Below are positions 41,552 through 53,661 of a stretch of DNA of 64,000 bases, piece after piece; position 1 is the stretch's first letter; each line of letters starts with the position of its first letter. Source of the stretch: Eretmocerus hayati (lineage: Eukaryota > Arthropoda > Insecta > Hymenoptera > Aphelinidae); assembly GCA_029851415.1 (NCBI GenBank), contig CM056743.1, positions 97,190,501 to 97,254,500 on the forward strand, given 5' to 3'. A program made the translations under genes and the position numbers. The notes beneath the pieces are model-generated. The model worked only from the letters and a program-made list of their open reading frames with translations, searched no databases and was not told the DNA's origin.

Positions 41552-44500
41552 AGGAGGGGTCATAATAGGTCCCCTTACTCGTCCACTGGTGAGCTGGGTA
41601 GCGGAGGGGGGGGGGGCGGGTGAGCGAGTCGGCGAGTCCACATACCTGATGAGACGGGTGGTGGGGGGAGAGTGAGCACGAGACAGGGCCTTTGTTTACG
41701 TTTCGCCAGGGTGCTAACATAACTCCTCACGCGCACTCATGAATTGAGGCGTGCAAAGAGGGGGACAGAAACATCATAAATTGAGCTCCAGAAGAACAGT
41801 CCAGATTGCTCTCGAGTTAACATGGAGGTCACAGACCAGCACGGAACACGATTCTGTTATACGACGACAAAATGACCTAAAAATATTGCAAGTACATTCG
41901 ATTTTCGGAAACGGACAGGACTTCCCTCCCCTTATCATAGTTGACTTTGCCGAAAATAGAAACTAATCATCTGTATCGATTAGTTCGAGTGAAATGATCC
42001 TGGCAACAAACTGAATAAATAGTGGTCGATTTACTACACGCAGGATTCTCATCCAAAATCAAATCTCGCGAATTCTCAAAATACACGGGGAAACCGAAAT
42101 TGAGAAATTCATCGTTCGGTATGGGCAAGGGATTCTGCTCATTTCTCTCCGCAGCCCTTCTTTATGGAATGTGCTTTGTGCTCTGGGCATTATCGCCAGA
42201 ACTCACCCAGAACGTATAACGACCTCGCATTTCGCCGAGCAAGCTCCAAATCACTTCATTGAAATTTTCTACAGTGTTCTATTGGAGTATAGTTGTGGAT
42301 GAATTTCCAAATCGATCCGTTAACACGTCTCTTTTATTGGGGAAGATTGAGGGCCAAAATGTCAGGCCCGTGCATTGTGATAATTAGAGTTCCAAGCATA
42401 CTCGTAGTGCTAGCGTCAAGGTAATGAATATAATGGGTTACCCCAAATCCTTCTCTCAAAGTACAATGTGGAATCAGATATTTCCCATAGATATTATGGT
42501 CAGAATGGTTAGTTGAGTCCCCGAGCCATGTACCTCTTTCTTGTGATGGGATTTCCACTAAAAATGAGACATTTTCTTAGAGTAACACCAGCGCATCCCA
42601 AATTCCTTCTGAGCGAAAAGCAAAGACAAAACTTCCAGATAACATGCCAAATAATGAAATCCCTTCGCGGAGAAAGGCTTAGAATTGGAATTCCGAGTAC
42701 CGCATAAACATTTATAGCCGAAAATTAGCCATATAGTTAAGTTATGTCAGGACCGTGCATACCATGTTACTCAACTAAGAGTCGATTTATCTAGGCGGAA
42801 ACAATCTTTTCCTTCACTAAAATATGGTGGGATTAGATGGATCTACATGGATAAGTTGCTATGTTGACTTCTTCATTTTTTCGTGCAATTTTAAGGGTGA
42901 AATGTCAGGTCCGTGCACTCAAAAACTGTTCCATGGGTTACTCAATAGCACGAACAAGACGAAGAAATGAGGGTACCTACTGCAGAGCATGAATTACAAG
43001 GTCAACTCAACCATATCGACTCGAATTTCAATGTTATTCGGTTCCATTGCGTCAGGGTTTTTCGCTAGAGGATGGAACGTCAAAAAGCGCGAACAAAAGG
43101 TCCGTGTACTACTTTCTCCATGTCTCATACATGTAATAATCCCATATATCGTTCTAACTTGGTCAGAAAATTCTCTGCGTATGTTTCATAACATATTATC
43201 ACTCAATATGCGAGGAGGAATGGAAAAATTCGGATAGGCATGCTGAGGCTCAATTCTCACTGTCTGTATTTTTGGACAGGAAATGTGTGAGTTTGTGCGA
43301 TAATGTCTATATCATTGCTTGATACGTAGCCGGTACATAACACCCAATGTCGAGCCAGGCATACACCTAGAGCAGACCAACGCTAGATGTCAAGCATATA
43401 GAATGTCCCAAATGTCACCCCCTCCCTCCGGAAAACTTGAGGATGGCCCCGGCTATCGAGAAACCCCGGCACATGTGACCCCTGAAATCGAGGGGATGAA
43501 TTCAGGAATGGTTCCAGATTTGACCTTGGATGTAATCTTAATGGTTTTTCGGAGGTTGAATCAATGTTTCCTAATGAAAACCTCTATTTCTGACTCCGGA
43601 TCTTGAAAGAGCACAATATTTCACTTCCAAATAGGGATTTTCGCCATTGCTCTCAATGACCTTTGGGGTCATTTGGGGGTCAAAAGTATCTGGACAATGA
43701 ATTAATGTACCAGAGCTAGTGCGATAGTCTAGTTTAGTGAGCGTCCTTTCTGAAAAGTCTCATGACTCATTCTGACTATTGACCTGTGACTTCGAACAAA
43801 ACCTTAAACCTCGACTTCAAGGAACGACTCCGGATATCAGAAACTTCAAAGAACTTGTTCCCTAGAATTGAGCGAAAGCTCAGGAATGGACTCAGATTCC
43901 TCCTAGATTGTGACCTTGATGGTTGTTTCCCGGTCGAATCGAATAGAAGGAACCCCTGTTCTTGAATCTGGGTCATCAGAGTGTAACCAATTCCGTGCCG
44001 AAATGTGACTCTCTATCAATCGCGTAGATGACCCTCAGTGGTCATGTTGAGATCACAACTCTTCGAATAGTAGTCCAACGTGCCAGAGCTGAGGGAACTG
44101 TCTGGATCGGAGGGTGATTCTCGAAAGAAATCACAGACTCAGTTTAACCCTTAATGTATGGCCTGGAGCGTAACCTTCACCCTTAGGAGAGGTCATATCG
44201 AATTTCTCCATTAGGAAACCCAGTTCCCGACTCTGAGCTCAGGGAATAAGACGAGCTCTGAGTCCAGATATTCTCCCTTAACCCTCTTACTGCGGATGTC
44301 AGTATACTGGACATACGACTAATCGATGATTCTGAGCGTCAAGATCTACTTAGGCTGATTCTTACTCCCCTGATGTGTTGATCTACGTACAAACAAGGGA
44401 CAACCACACCTCAACCATACTTTCTCTGATCAACGAACGCGTACCCGATGAATTTCTCTGCCGACTTTGAAGGTTAGTCTAAAAATTGGGTTTCCCTGAA

Positions 44501-45269
44501 CAGAACTGAGCTGTGACATTCGTATTTGATCCTTGGAAAGGTGAGAGAAGCTTGTAACTTAGGAGATTCCTAAACATCAAGGATTTCAGGTTAAGATGAC
44601 AATTGAATACAATGAAGTTGGAATAAATGATATATTCAGAGGAATATGGACAAAAGAATTAATAATCGTATATTTAATAGCCCTCAGATCTTGGCTGATT
44701 CTCTGCCTTCCTAGTATTCTGTAATAACCTAAAAACTGGTGATGAGAATACAATTTATTGTGACTGGCTAGTAAATTGGGCTGCCAATGGACGCCTGACA
44801 GCGATCTTTGATGGAGCCCCCATCTACATGTCTTCACCCCGGTTGGTTTCCGCGGGCGAGTCACACAGTCAATATATCCTATCAAATCTTACGTATCTTG
44901 GTGCTTCCAGGATGCGAAGATCTTGTATGGCTGATATCCAGAGCTCCTGGATAACACTCCTGCCTCGGTGCTCCCCAGGTCCATCTTTCATGACTCTGGA
45001 GCTCCTAAAGCCGAGATGGACCAAAGGAAAGAATCTTGGAGCTCTCGAGACTAACTAGTGAGTTGGGTCCGAGCTCCGGGTCGACTGCCTCTGCTGCTGC
45101 GGTTGGGCTGGTTTCTTCCCTATGGTCCTCTGTTCCGCTCGTGAGAGAGAAGGGTGTCCACTTGGTGGTGACTGGTGTAAGCACACAGTTGGTTTGGTGC
45201 CTGTAACATTGCTGCGCGGGCACGCCGATGCTTAAGGGTGTGCGGTAGTGTATGGGTGCTCATCGCATC

Positions 45270-45756
45270 TTATTACGGGCGAAGTTTTCATCCGGACTCT
45301 GGACGGTCCGTCTGCATTCTTGTCTAACGCAGCATTGTAGTGTTTCGTTTCGGTTGACAGAGTGTGGATTTAGAACTAATTCACCTATTCTGAGTTCCCA
45401 TCCTCGCCGTCGTGGGTTGTAATAGAACCATTGTTCTGTGGAGCTCCGAGCCATATTCGCCTTGGATAATGCTAGAGCTCCATGTATTCATTTGAACCTA
45501 TCTCCCGCCCCTGTTCTACGACCTACCTCCTGGCTCAGGCTGCCAGGTGTGGTCAGTTTCCTCTCATGATTCAGGTACGTGGGGGAGAACCCGGTGGAGT
45601 CACTTGGTGAGGTATTGTAGGCAAACGAGATTCCTGGAATCTGCTTATCCCACGTTTGTTGTGATACCATCTGCATTGGACCAATTTGTTTTCTTGGCAT
45701 GATTCCACTGGTTGTCTAGATAACGTATCTGCGACAATATTACCTTGGCCTCTCCT
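45270..45756 (-). pseudogene. Gypsy pol remnant in left arm, integrase/C-terminal part
   Basis: Minus-strand pieces of the same pol remnant as in the right arm. The RNase H/integrase linker (G-N-I-V-A-D-T-L-S-R) is joined directly to the late integrase region (W-D-K-Q-I-P-G-I-S-F-A-Y-N) by a 720-bp deletion at about 45664. The C-terminal L-R-I-G-E-L-V-L block follows. It cannot encode a working enzyme. Confidence 0.75.
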
Positions 45757-45760
45757 ATAT

Positions 45761-47540
45761 GATGAATTCCACGCCAAAGCGACCTACGAAAGGGGTCATC
45801 TCTCAGATTCTTTTTTAACTTTTTTCATTCGATTCTATGACCCAAAATAGGAACTTCGGACCACCTATGGGGCCCAAAAAAAATTTCTCCTCTCCGTTGC
45901 ACGCACATCTGTCAACAGACCGAAAATTTATCGTGTAAAAATCGATGCTCTTTTATTCACGAAAATGGGAATATTTCGAGTTTTTGAATAGCTGTCGATT
46001 TGCGGGTTGCGGCATCTGGAAGGGCATTAAAAAACGTATCGAAAACGTTGTCGGAAATTCTTTTTCTGTGATTTGGGGGCCTCCTGGAGGAAAAAGAGTG
46101 TTTTTCACTAAAATGTCGATTTCTCAAAAAGCCATTCTTTTATTTTCTCAAAATCATATATTTGGCGTAAAATTTTGCGTTCTTTCGAGAAAAATGGGTT
46201 TCAGAGAAGTTTGGGGCGATCCAAGTTACTTATGAGCCATTTTTTGAAAATTCGATTTTTTCGGTTTTAGAAAAAGGCGATTTTCTGCGCATGCGCACAA
46301 ACGTAGACTCTTGGGACCCCTTTCAATGGAAAGCTGACAAAATTTCCTATAAAATGACTACCCGCAAAGTTGAAATTCATGCACTGAAACGCGATCTGCA
46401 AGGATTAATTATGTCGAATCGAAATCACATGAAAATTCAGCCCATTAACGCCTTCGTGGCGCCTGCTGCGATGACACATTCACGAGATCTTCTCGGGACT
46501 CAATTTTGAGTACGAAATTGACCTGAAAAAAATTCGGACCACATGGTTTCAACGTAAAATTGTATGAACTTTCAAAATATGCGATGAAAAACCCCGTTTG
46601 AGGCGAACCCGAGGTGCTACATTCCATTTTTTGCCAGAAAATACGATGTTTCTTATTCTAAATTGCGAAAAATTGAATGTAGCACCTCGGGTTCGCCCCA
46701 AACGGGGTTTTTCATCGCATATTTTGAAAGTTCATACAATTTTACGTTGAAACCATGTGGTCCGAATTTTTTTCAGGTCAATTTCGTACTCAAAATTGAG
46801 TCCCGAGAAGATCTCGTGAATGTGTCATCGCAGCAGGCGCCACGAAGGCGTTAATGGGCTGAATTTTCATGTGATTTTAATTCGACATAATTAATCCTTG
46901 CAGATCGCGTTTCAGTGCATGAATTTCAACTTTGCGGGTAGTCATTTTATAGGAAATTTTGTCAGCTTTCCATTGAAAGTGGTCCCAAAAGTCTACGTTT
47001 GTGCGCATGCGCAGAAAATCGCCTTTTTCTAAAACCGAAAAAATCGAATTTTCAAAAAATGGCTCATAAGTAACTTGGATCGCCCCAAACTTCTCTGAAA
47101 CCCATTTTTTTCGAAAGAACGTAAAATTTTACGCCAAATATATGATTTTAAGAAAATAAAAAAAATGGCCTTTTGAGAAATCGACATTTTAGTGAAAAAC
47201 ACTCTTTTTCCTCCAGGAGGCCCCCAAATCACAGAGAAGGAATTTCCGACAACGTTTTCGATAGGTTTTCTCACGCCCTCTCAGATGCCGCAACCCGCAA
47301 ATCGACAGCTATTCAAAAACTCGAAATATTCCCATTTTCGTGAATAAAAGAGCATCGATTTTTACACGATAAATTTTCGGTCTGTTGACGGATGTGCGTG
47401 CAACGGAGAGGAGAAATCTTTTTTGGGCCCCATAGGTGGTCCGAAGTTCCTATTTTGGGCCATAAAATCGAATGAAAAAGGTTAAAGAAGAATCTGAGAG
47501 ATGACCCCTTTTCGTAGGTCGCTTTGGCGTGGAATTCATC
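45761..47540. mobile_element. 1.78-kb foldback MITE-like element with about 870-bp inverted repeats
   Basis: Starts GATGAATTCCACGCC and ends with the exact complement GGCGTGGAATTCATC. The two halves are near-complete inverted copies about an axis at 46650, with a loop of only a few tens of bases (about 46628-46672). It is flanked by ATAT on both sides (45757-45760, 47541-47544). The right palindrome arm has the uninterrupted site (about 57237-57250) with a single ATAT, proving insertion. No transposase is encoded, so it must be non-autonomous. Confidence 0.9.
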
Positions 47541-47980
47541 ATATTTGAGCTCGATGTTCCATTGACTGAGTTCCAAAGCCAATCGCGCCAGTTGTCTGGA
47601 AAGGCTCTCTTTATGATCCAACCAATTTAGTGGTCTGTTACACGCAATTATGGTAGCCCTCGAAGTAGTCTCTCATTTTCCACATTCCCCATTTGACTGC
47701 AAGGCATCCACGTTCTGTAGCCGAATTGGATAATCACTCTTTCCGTTGTTCAACGACCGACTAGCGTAAGCCACCACTCTCTTTCCTTTGCCTTCCCCTT
47801 GCGTGAGCACAGCTACCAGACCAGTTTGGCTTGCATCGGTTCGGAAGGTAAACAACTCGTTCCAATGAGAGCATGCTAGTGCAGGGGCGTTAGTCATCTG
47901 TTTCTTCAGCTGATCGAATGTTTCCTGTAGTGTGGATCCCCATTCGTACCTAGTTTTCCTCCTTAGCAAACTGCTTCGTT
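47541..47980 (-). pseudogene. Gypsy pol remnant in left arm, RT/RNase H part
   Basis: Minus-strand fragment with RNase H residues T-D-A-S-Q-T-G-L and V-A-Y-A-S-R-S-L-N. It continues into L-A-R-L-A-L-E-L-S-Q-W before the foldback insertion. Reverse transcriptase upstream of this is missing, and frames are broken near 47650-47690. Confidence 0.75.
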
Positions 47981-48099
47981 GAACAAACTGTTCAATGAAG
48001 TTGAAATTTGTGATGCACTCAAGGGGGAAATAGCTTATATTACATACTGGAACTACCAGGTAGATACCTACACGTACTCGGTCGTACTTGTCAGTACGG

Positions 48100-48440
48100 A
48101 ATGAGTATGTTAGGGATTTTGGAGAGGCGCTCCAAAAGACACGTAGCAGTAGTTGCCAGATGTGAAGGGTACTGAACTAGTACGTGACGGATTCGAGAGA
48201 CATCGCTCAGCGAGCCACGTGACAGTAAATGCGTGTATGAACCAAGTACGGGCCGAGTACGTGACGGGCTCCCAGAGCGGATCATGGGGTACCATGAGGC
48301 AGTAGTTGCCAGCGCGTAAGAGACACCGAACGAGTATGTGACGGATTCCGTGAGCGCAGCTGGTCTCATACAACTCAATGAAATGACAGTGTGTCCTGTT
48401 ACGTAATCATCACATAGTGAGTATGTGATGGTACCAATGT
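48100..48440. repeat. Tandem repeats of about 75-80 bp in the left arm (mirrored at 56350-56690)
   Basis: ACGTGACGGATTC-type words recur at about 48182, 48261 and 48335, and GCAGTAGTTGCCAG at about 48144 and 48300. The 95-codon frame across it on the minus strand is a product of the repeat. TACCATCACATACTCACTACGTGAT-like words (written here in part) border it and recur at 51860-51945. Confidence 0.65.
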
Positions 48441-49377
48441 ACGCAGAAAATCAGTACTTAAGGGGTGGCATATTTGAAGGGTTGATACAATGCAAATCAG
48501 CCATGTCTACCACGAGTTAGCTGGCTAACGTGCCATCCGTCCACATGTGGGATAGAGTCTCAAAAACATTCTACATGTAATCAGAATACTTTCCAATTGC
48601 GCTACCCTCCTCGGAATTCAGTCGTCCTTTCATCAAAACGACTATATTCTTTTTGAGAAATGGCATCTTAGGACTAATCATAGTTTCACAACCAACCTAG
48701 ATTGTGAGGTCAATGTAATGAGAAATGAGTAATGAGAACAATACACAAACCTGACATCTTGACCCCTTATTCGATGATAATTTCTTTCGGCGACCATGGA
48801 TCGACAAAATAACGATTGCGCCAAAAAGAGCACCAAAAAATATGTCGAAAATGACTTGGACATATTCTTTCACAAGGGGTCGTAAAAGCAGGCACATATT
48901 ATTTCAGAGTTTCCACGGGACTATCCACATGTTTTTACGACTCCCAAGTGTGCAAGGCATGCTCACGAAACGCTAAAACTGCGCAGCCAGTGTGTTTGAA
49001 TTGACAGTGATTTATGGAGGTACTCATAGTAACGCCCATTCCAATAGTTCCATGGGAACTGGGAGATCATGTTTGCCTCGTTGTACAAACGCTTAAAACG
49101 CTTAAAAAAATATGAGTCATTATCGATGCTTTTTTGGTGCTCTTTGCAGTGCAATAGCCAGTTATTCGATCCAGGATCACTCCAAATAATTATCGTCAGT
49201 ACAACGTTCGAAATTTCAGTTGCGGGTGATGTGATTTTCTCTTCTGTCCGTCTTCACGAATGTGAAGTACCACGGCGGGGCTTGGTTGGGTTTCGGACGG
49301 TCAAGCACGTCATATGTCATGGTGATAGCATCAAATTCTACAACTATGCAAGCCACAAGACCACGGCAAAGGTACAT

Positions 49378-50038
49378 TGGCACCGAAATTGTGAGCTGCG
49401 AGAAATCTAAAAAGACAGATCGATGCAACCAAGATTCTATTCCCCGAATCCACAAGAAAAACTCTTTTTTTTTCATTTCTTTTGAATTATCAGAAAACTA
49501 GCTCATTTCACCCATCCTGGTGCGCCTTGACCCTTGCTCGTAGCGACACACTCTTGGTCTAGAAAAATTCTACCTGGTCCAAGAAAAATTCTACCACCTC
49601 GGTTTCTCCAAATTTTCTATTGCATTTTCCGTGATTAGCAGTAATTAGGCTTTGACTCGTGGTCAACTGCAGTCAGCTGATACATTCACCGCGGTGTGGC
49701 GCATCGTGCTGGTGTGAATGTGGCCTAATGTAGCACGTTCACATTAGGGCTTGTTATTGGAAAATATTTCTACTGATCACGGAAAACCCAATAGAGAATT
49801 TGGAAAAACTGAGGTGGTAGAATTTTTCTTAGACCGGGTAGAATTCTTCTAGACCAAGACTGTGTCGCTACGAGCAAGGGTCGGGGCGCACCAGGATGGG
49901 TGGAATGAGCTAGTTTTCTGATAATTTTGAAAAAAATGAATAAAAGTAGAATTTTTCTCCTTGTGGATTCGGGAGTTAGAATTTTCGGTGCGTCGATCTG
50001 TCTTTTTGGATTTTCCGAAGCTCACAATTTCGGTGCCA
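49378..50038. repeat. Nested inverted repeat inside the left arm
   Basis: Left half 49378-49640 (CACCGAAATTGTGAGC onward) is repeated inverted at about 49770-50038 (GCTCACAATTTCGGTG), including the GAAAAATTCTACC words. The right palindrome arm has only one half (about 55374-55640), so either the right arm lost part or the left arm duplicated it. Confidence 0.8.
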
Positions 50039-51859
50039 GGATAACTTTGCCCAAGTCCACTTCTTGTGAGCACCGGGAGCACGTACACTCTATGGCGCAA
50101 TTCAGCCTAAAATCTTACTCACTCAGTTCTCCCCAATCAAGATGAGTTTGCCTCATTCCAGGCCACTTGGTACCATTTTTTCGGAAGCTGTTTAGTCAGA
50201 CGCAACTTCCCCATGCTCCAAGGTATCGATAAAAACTTGGTTTCGAAACTTCGGGGAGCACTTTCTCGCAAAAATTTACTTTGATCACATTTTCCGGTCA
50301 GTCCCGTGTCATGTTGATGTGAACTTCGGACAGGGCGCTCAAAAGATCCTGGTCAAATTTTCCCAAAGTCTCTGATACGTATCCAAACTGAAAACCCAGA
50401 TTATCACTACTGTACATCTTGAAACGTTCGGTCGTGTCCGAATCCATAGGAGTGAAAATACTACTTCTTCCAAAATCTCCAGGGTTCTTTCTTCATCAGG
50501 AAATCTCATTCAGAAAACCGCGAGAAAATTTTTTCTCCATCCACGCGTGGAATGGAAAGAACTGTGAACTCAAGCGTAACGATTTGGGATGTTCTTCATT
50601 CTCCAGCCAACCCTAAAGTATATGGATGAATTGACGCAGAATTGATATTTTTAGTCTCGATGAAAAGAGACATTGTTTAGTCATCACTTTTGCTATGGGC
50701 AAGCGCGCCTCATCAATTGGACAAAGCTCTGACTGGTTGCTTCAGCATTTTTGTGATGAATGTATATCATGTAGGACTCCCATGGAATTAATGAGTTCTC
50801 TTCAAGTATACTTGTTTTGCTATACCCGTTACCTTCGCGAATCTGGAGTTTGGAAATCGAATAAACTACTTTGTGAATTCAAAAAACACAACTCCACGTG
50901 TCGAATAGCGCACGAAGAAGTTGATCCTCGATATTAGTCTCTCCATTCTCGATTAACCTGTTTCGAGCGGAATCAAGATCTCAAATCACTCGACGTTAAC
51001 AGATCCATTCTTATCCATACTTCTTCTATATTATGTTCACCATCTCTCCTCGTGGGTTCAGTTCACAACAAGAGTTTCTCAATGAAGACTCTGATTTTGA
51101 TTATCAAAGAAAGAGTATACAGAAGCATGTATGTACATTTTCAAGATTCCTACATTATAAGTAATTTTAAAGCTCATATAACATATTTTATGAGAGTATC
51201 CATGAATATATCTCGTAATGGTGGTAAAATGGCCATTCTCACAGCTCGGATATCCAAAATGTCGAACATAACCTCAGAAAAGCCTTGGATACATCTAAAT
51301 ACCAGAAGGAAAGATTGGCACATACTCTATTGATGAACATATCTGTGCTAGGGGGTATTTGGAGGGTCAAAAGGCTACTTCTCGATACACTGTGCGGACA
51401 AGTGTACTTTGCAAACAGTTTGCCGACTCTAACTCACAGTTTATCAGTGGGTATAGTTCGTTGCAGTGTGGTAAAATCCATCATTTGCGTCATCGTGATG
51501 ATTCCGACCCTCACTAGTGGCTCGGACCGGAAGGTTATCACTAGGACGCAAAAAAAGTTTTCACACCCTTGTATCGAAATGTACCATTTCACATTGAGAT
51601 GACAGTGAAGTTCACTTCTGGAGGTGATTTGTTTGAAAATAGTATTAATTAACAACAAACTTGTAAGAATATTGATGAATATTTTCTCAGAATTTCTCAT
51701 CAATGTCAACTAAAGCCTTTTAATAATAGGTGGGAATTCCACAAATGTACATATTCATACTTATATATACCCTCCCCTTAACTACGCGAGTGATATCCAT
51801 TCCGTGGAGCCCCATCCGACTTCCTTCTTCACTTTGTGGGTGCAAGTTGGCATTGTTAT

Positions 51860-53661
51860 TACCATCACATACTCACTACGTGATAATCACTCTGAAAGTG
51901 TGTCCCGTTGAGTAATTATCACGTAGTGAGTATGTGATGGTACTAACGTACGCAGGAAATCAGTGAAGTGCCGAAACGGCTGGCATCTTCAGAGGATTGA
52001 TCAAACGCAGATTAGTACAGTCTCTGAACATTCTTCAGCGAGATTTTTTTATAGATTCGGGAAGAAGTTGCGTTCCATTCGGATAAGTGAGGATATTTCA
52101 GGGTAATTTCCCGAGCGACATTTCTACTCAGATGAAACAGTGAGATGCTACAAGCGGTTGCGAGGTGATTTTTCGCCGCTCATTTTCCACTGATGGATCA
52201 ATGTGTAGTTATTGAAGAAGACACTGGAAGTTGTACTGCAAACATTTGTCCCAATGAGTACCTCCGTGGAAACTTTGAAATAACGTGTGTCACCTCCTAC
52301 GAACCCTTAAAATGCTTGAGGAAACAATTACAAAAGTCATTTTTAATGTATTTTTTTGGCCTTGTTGTTGCAATCATTAGTTCTCTGGTCAAGAGTGACC
52401 CAAAAAAAACTACCATCGGAAAAAGGGTCAAAATGTCAAGTCCGTGCTGCGTGGTTTTCCATCATCCCGACCTTGGTGAGCGTGAGGCGCCGCAGTAGAA
52501 TTTGTTCGGGATCCGGGAGAACTAATCCATCAAATATCATGGTATTAAGCACCAAATCCCATTCCTATGAGAGCCCAAAGACCACTTATTGTGTTTGCGC
52601 TGAGCACATACATTTCGTGGCACAATTTCACTTAAAATTCAACTCCCTCAGTTTTCCTCAATTGAAGTGAGTTTGTCTCGTTCCAGGCTTTTCCGCGCCA
52701 ATTTATTCTTCAAGTTAATCGCCAGGTGCAACTTTTCCATGCCCTAAAGTATCGAAAAAAATTTAGTTTTCCACTTCACAGAGCAGTTTTTCCACCAAAA
52801 TCTAGTTTTGCTAAGTTTTTATGTCAGGTCCAGGCGCTACTGTGAGATCCTTAAACGCATGACCCCGGAGGTCCTAGTCAATTTTTCACAAAGTATTTAG
52901 TGGCCAAATGAACCTCCTTTGGACCTCAAGACTGTAAGTTAAACCGTTTGGCCATGAGATCAATTTTAGTGGCGAAATGTCAGGTCCGTGTGTTGCTCAA
53001 AAATGTCAGGTCCGTGCTGCGCTACCACGTCTCTCCATACTATCCTTATGGTACTGATAAGTGGGAAAATTCACATTCGTGTGCGAGTTAATTCATACTT
53101 TGAATGTCTCAAAAAGTCGAAAAATACATCATAGACCCTTCGGAAGTGAAATTTAGTGCTGGCACATTATCGACCCTACAATATCGAAGTTTCGGAAGAA
53201 TTACTCATATATTGTCAATGAGTACATCAACCCCGTTAAGATACAAGCAATGCTTCCTCACCCTGAAATTTTCGTTCCTTCTTTAGAATTCTTTTACTCG
53301 GAACAATAACTTGTTTTCATATTTCGACACCTGACACGCATGAAGTTACCGAGTGCATCACCCCACAACGAGTCTTTGAAACTATAGCTATCATCAGTAG
53401 CAGTACACCAGTGAAGGGAAAGCCTGATTCAGAAGGAGACGACCTCGGTTCAAATCTCCGCAATTACCTCATCACACGAACTATCGAATTGAATATGTCA
53501 ACGTGAATGTAGTGGATTTCTGTTCTACCCCTAGCATAAGATGATCAATAATATATCAGCATAACATGTCATCATACGGGAGAAAAATAGTTTTTTAGAT
53601 GCAAGAACCTGATTATTCATGTTTGTAAATGAATGCAGGATCAAGAAGTCGTTAGTAAATT
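51860..53661. repeat. Loop of the giant palindrome; diverged copy of arm sequence
   Basis: About 1.8 kb not paired with either arm at high identity. It opens with a small inverted pair (about 51861-51890 and 51907-51945, ACTACGTGATAA versus TTATCACGTAGT). From 52190 to 53020 it contains weakly similar versions of arm segments: a stretch like 55870-56045 at 52255-52445, and a stretch like 50060-50400 at 52590-52900. The 101-codon frame at 52193-52498 has a hydrophobic segment but no recognisable family. No functional gene is supported. Confidence 0.6.

Larger units (their letters stand above)
41222..51859 (+). repeat. Left arm of a giant imperfect palindrome
   Basis: Pairs with 53662-62642 in inverted orientation. 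Examples of paired positions: 42022-42219 with 61652-61849; 43776-43976 with 60014-60214; 47673-47969 with 56817-57113; 48697-48897 with 55889-56089; 51052-51333 with 54075-54356. Local identity looks high, with a few differences per hundred bases. The left arm alone carries a foldback insertion (45761-47540) and an extra roughly 640 bp (about 49095-49730), and lacks a 720-bp integrase segment and about 265 bp near 45277. Apart from the Gypsy remnant no gene is recognisable; short frames are not supported. Confidence 0.9.

Noticed and set aside
41751..44885. Small open frames mirrored in both arms (for example 42022-42219 and 43776-43976)
   Set aside because: Short, without domains, and mirrored only because the DNA is duplicated; differences between copies show no coding-type bias that I can see.
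48091..48378. 95-codon frame on the minus strand
   Set aside because: Arises from the about 78-bp tandem repeat.
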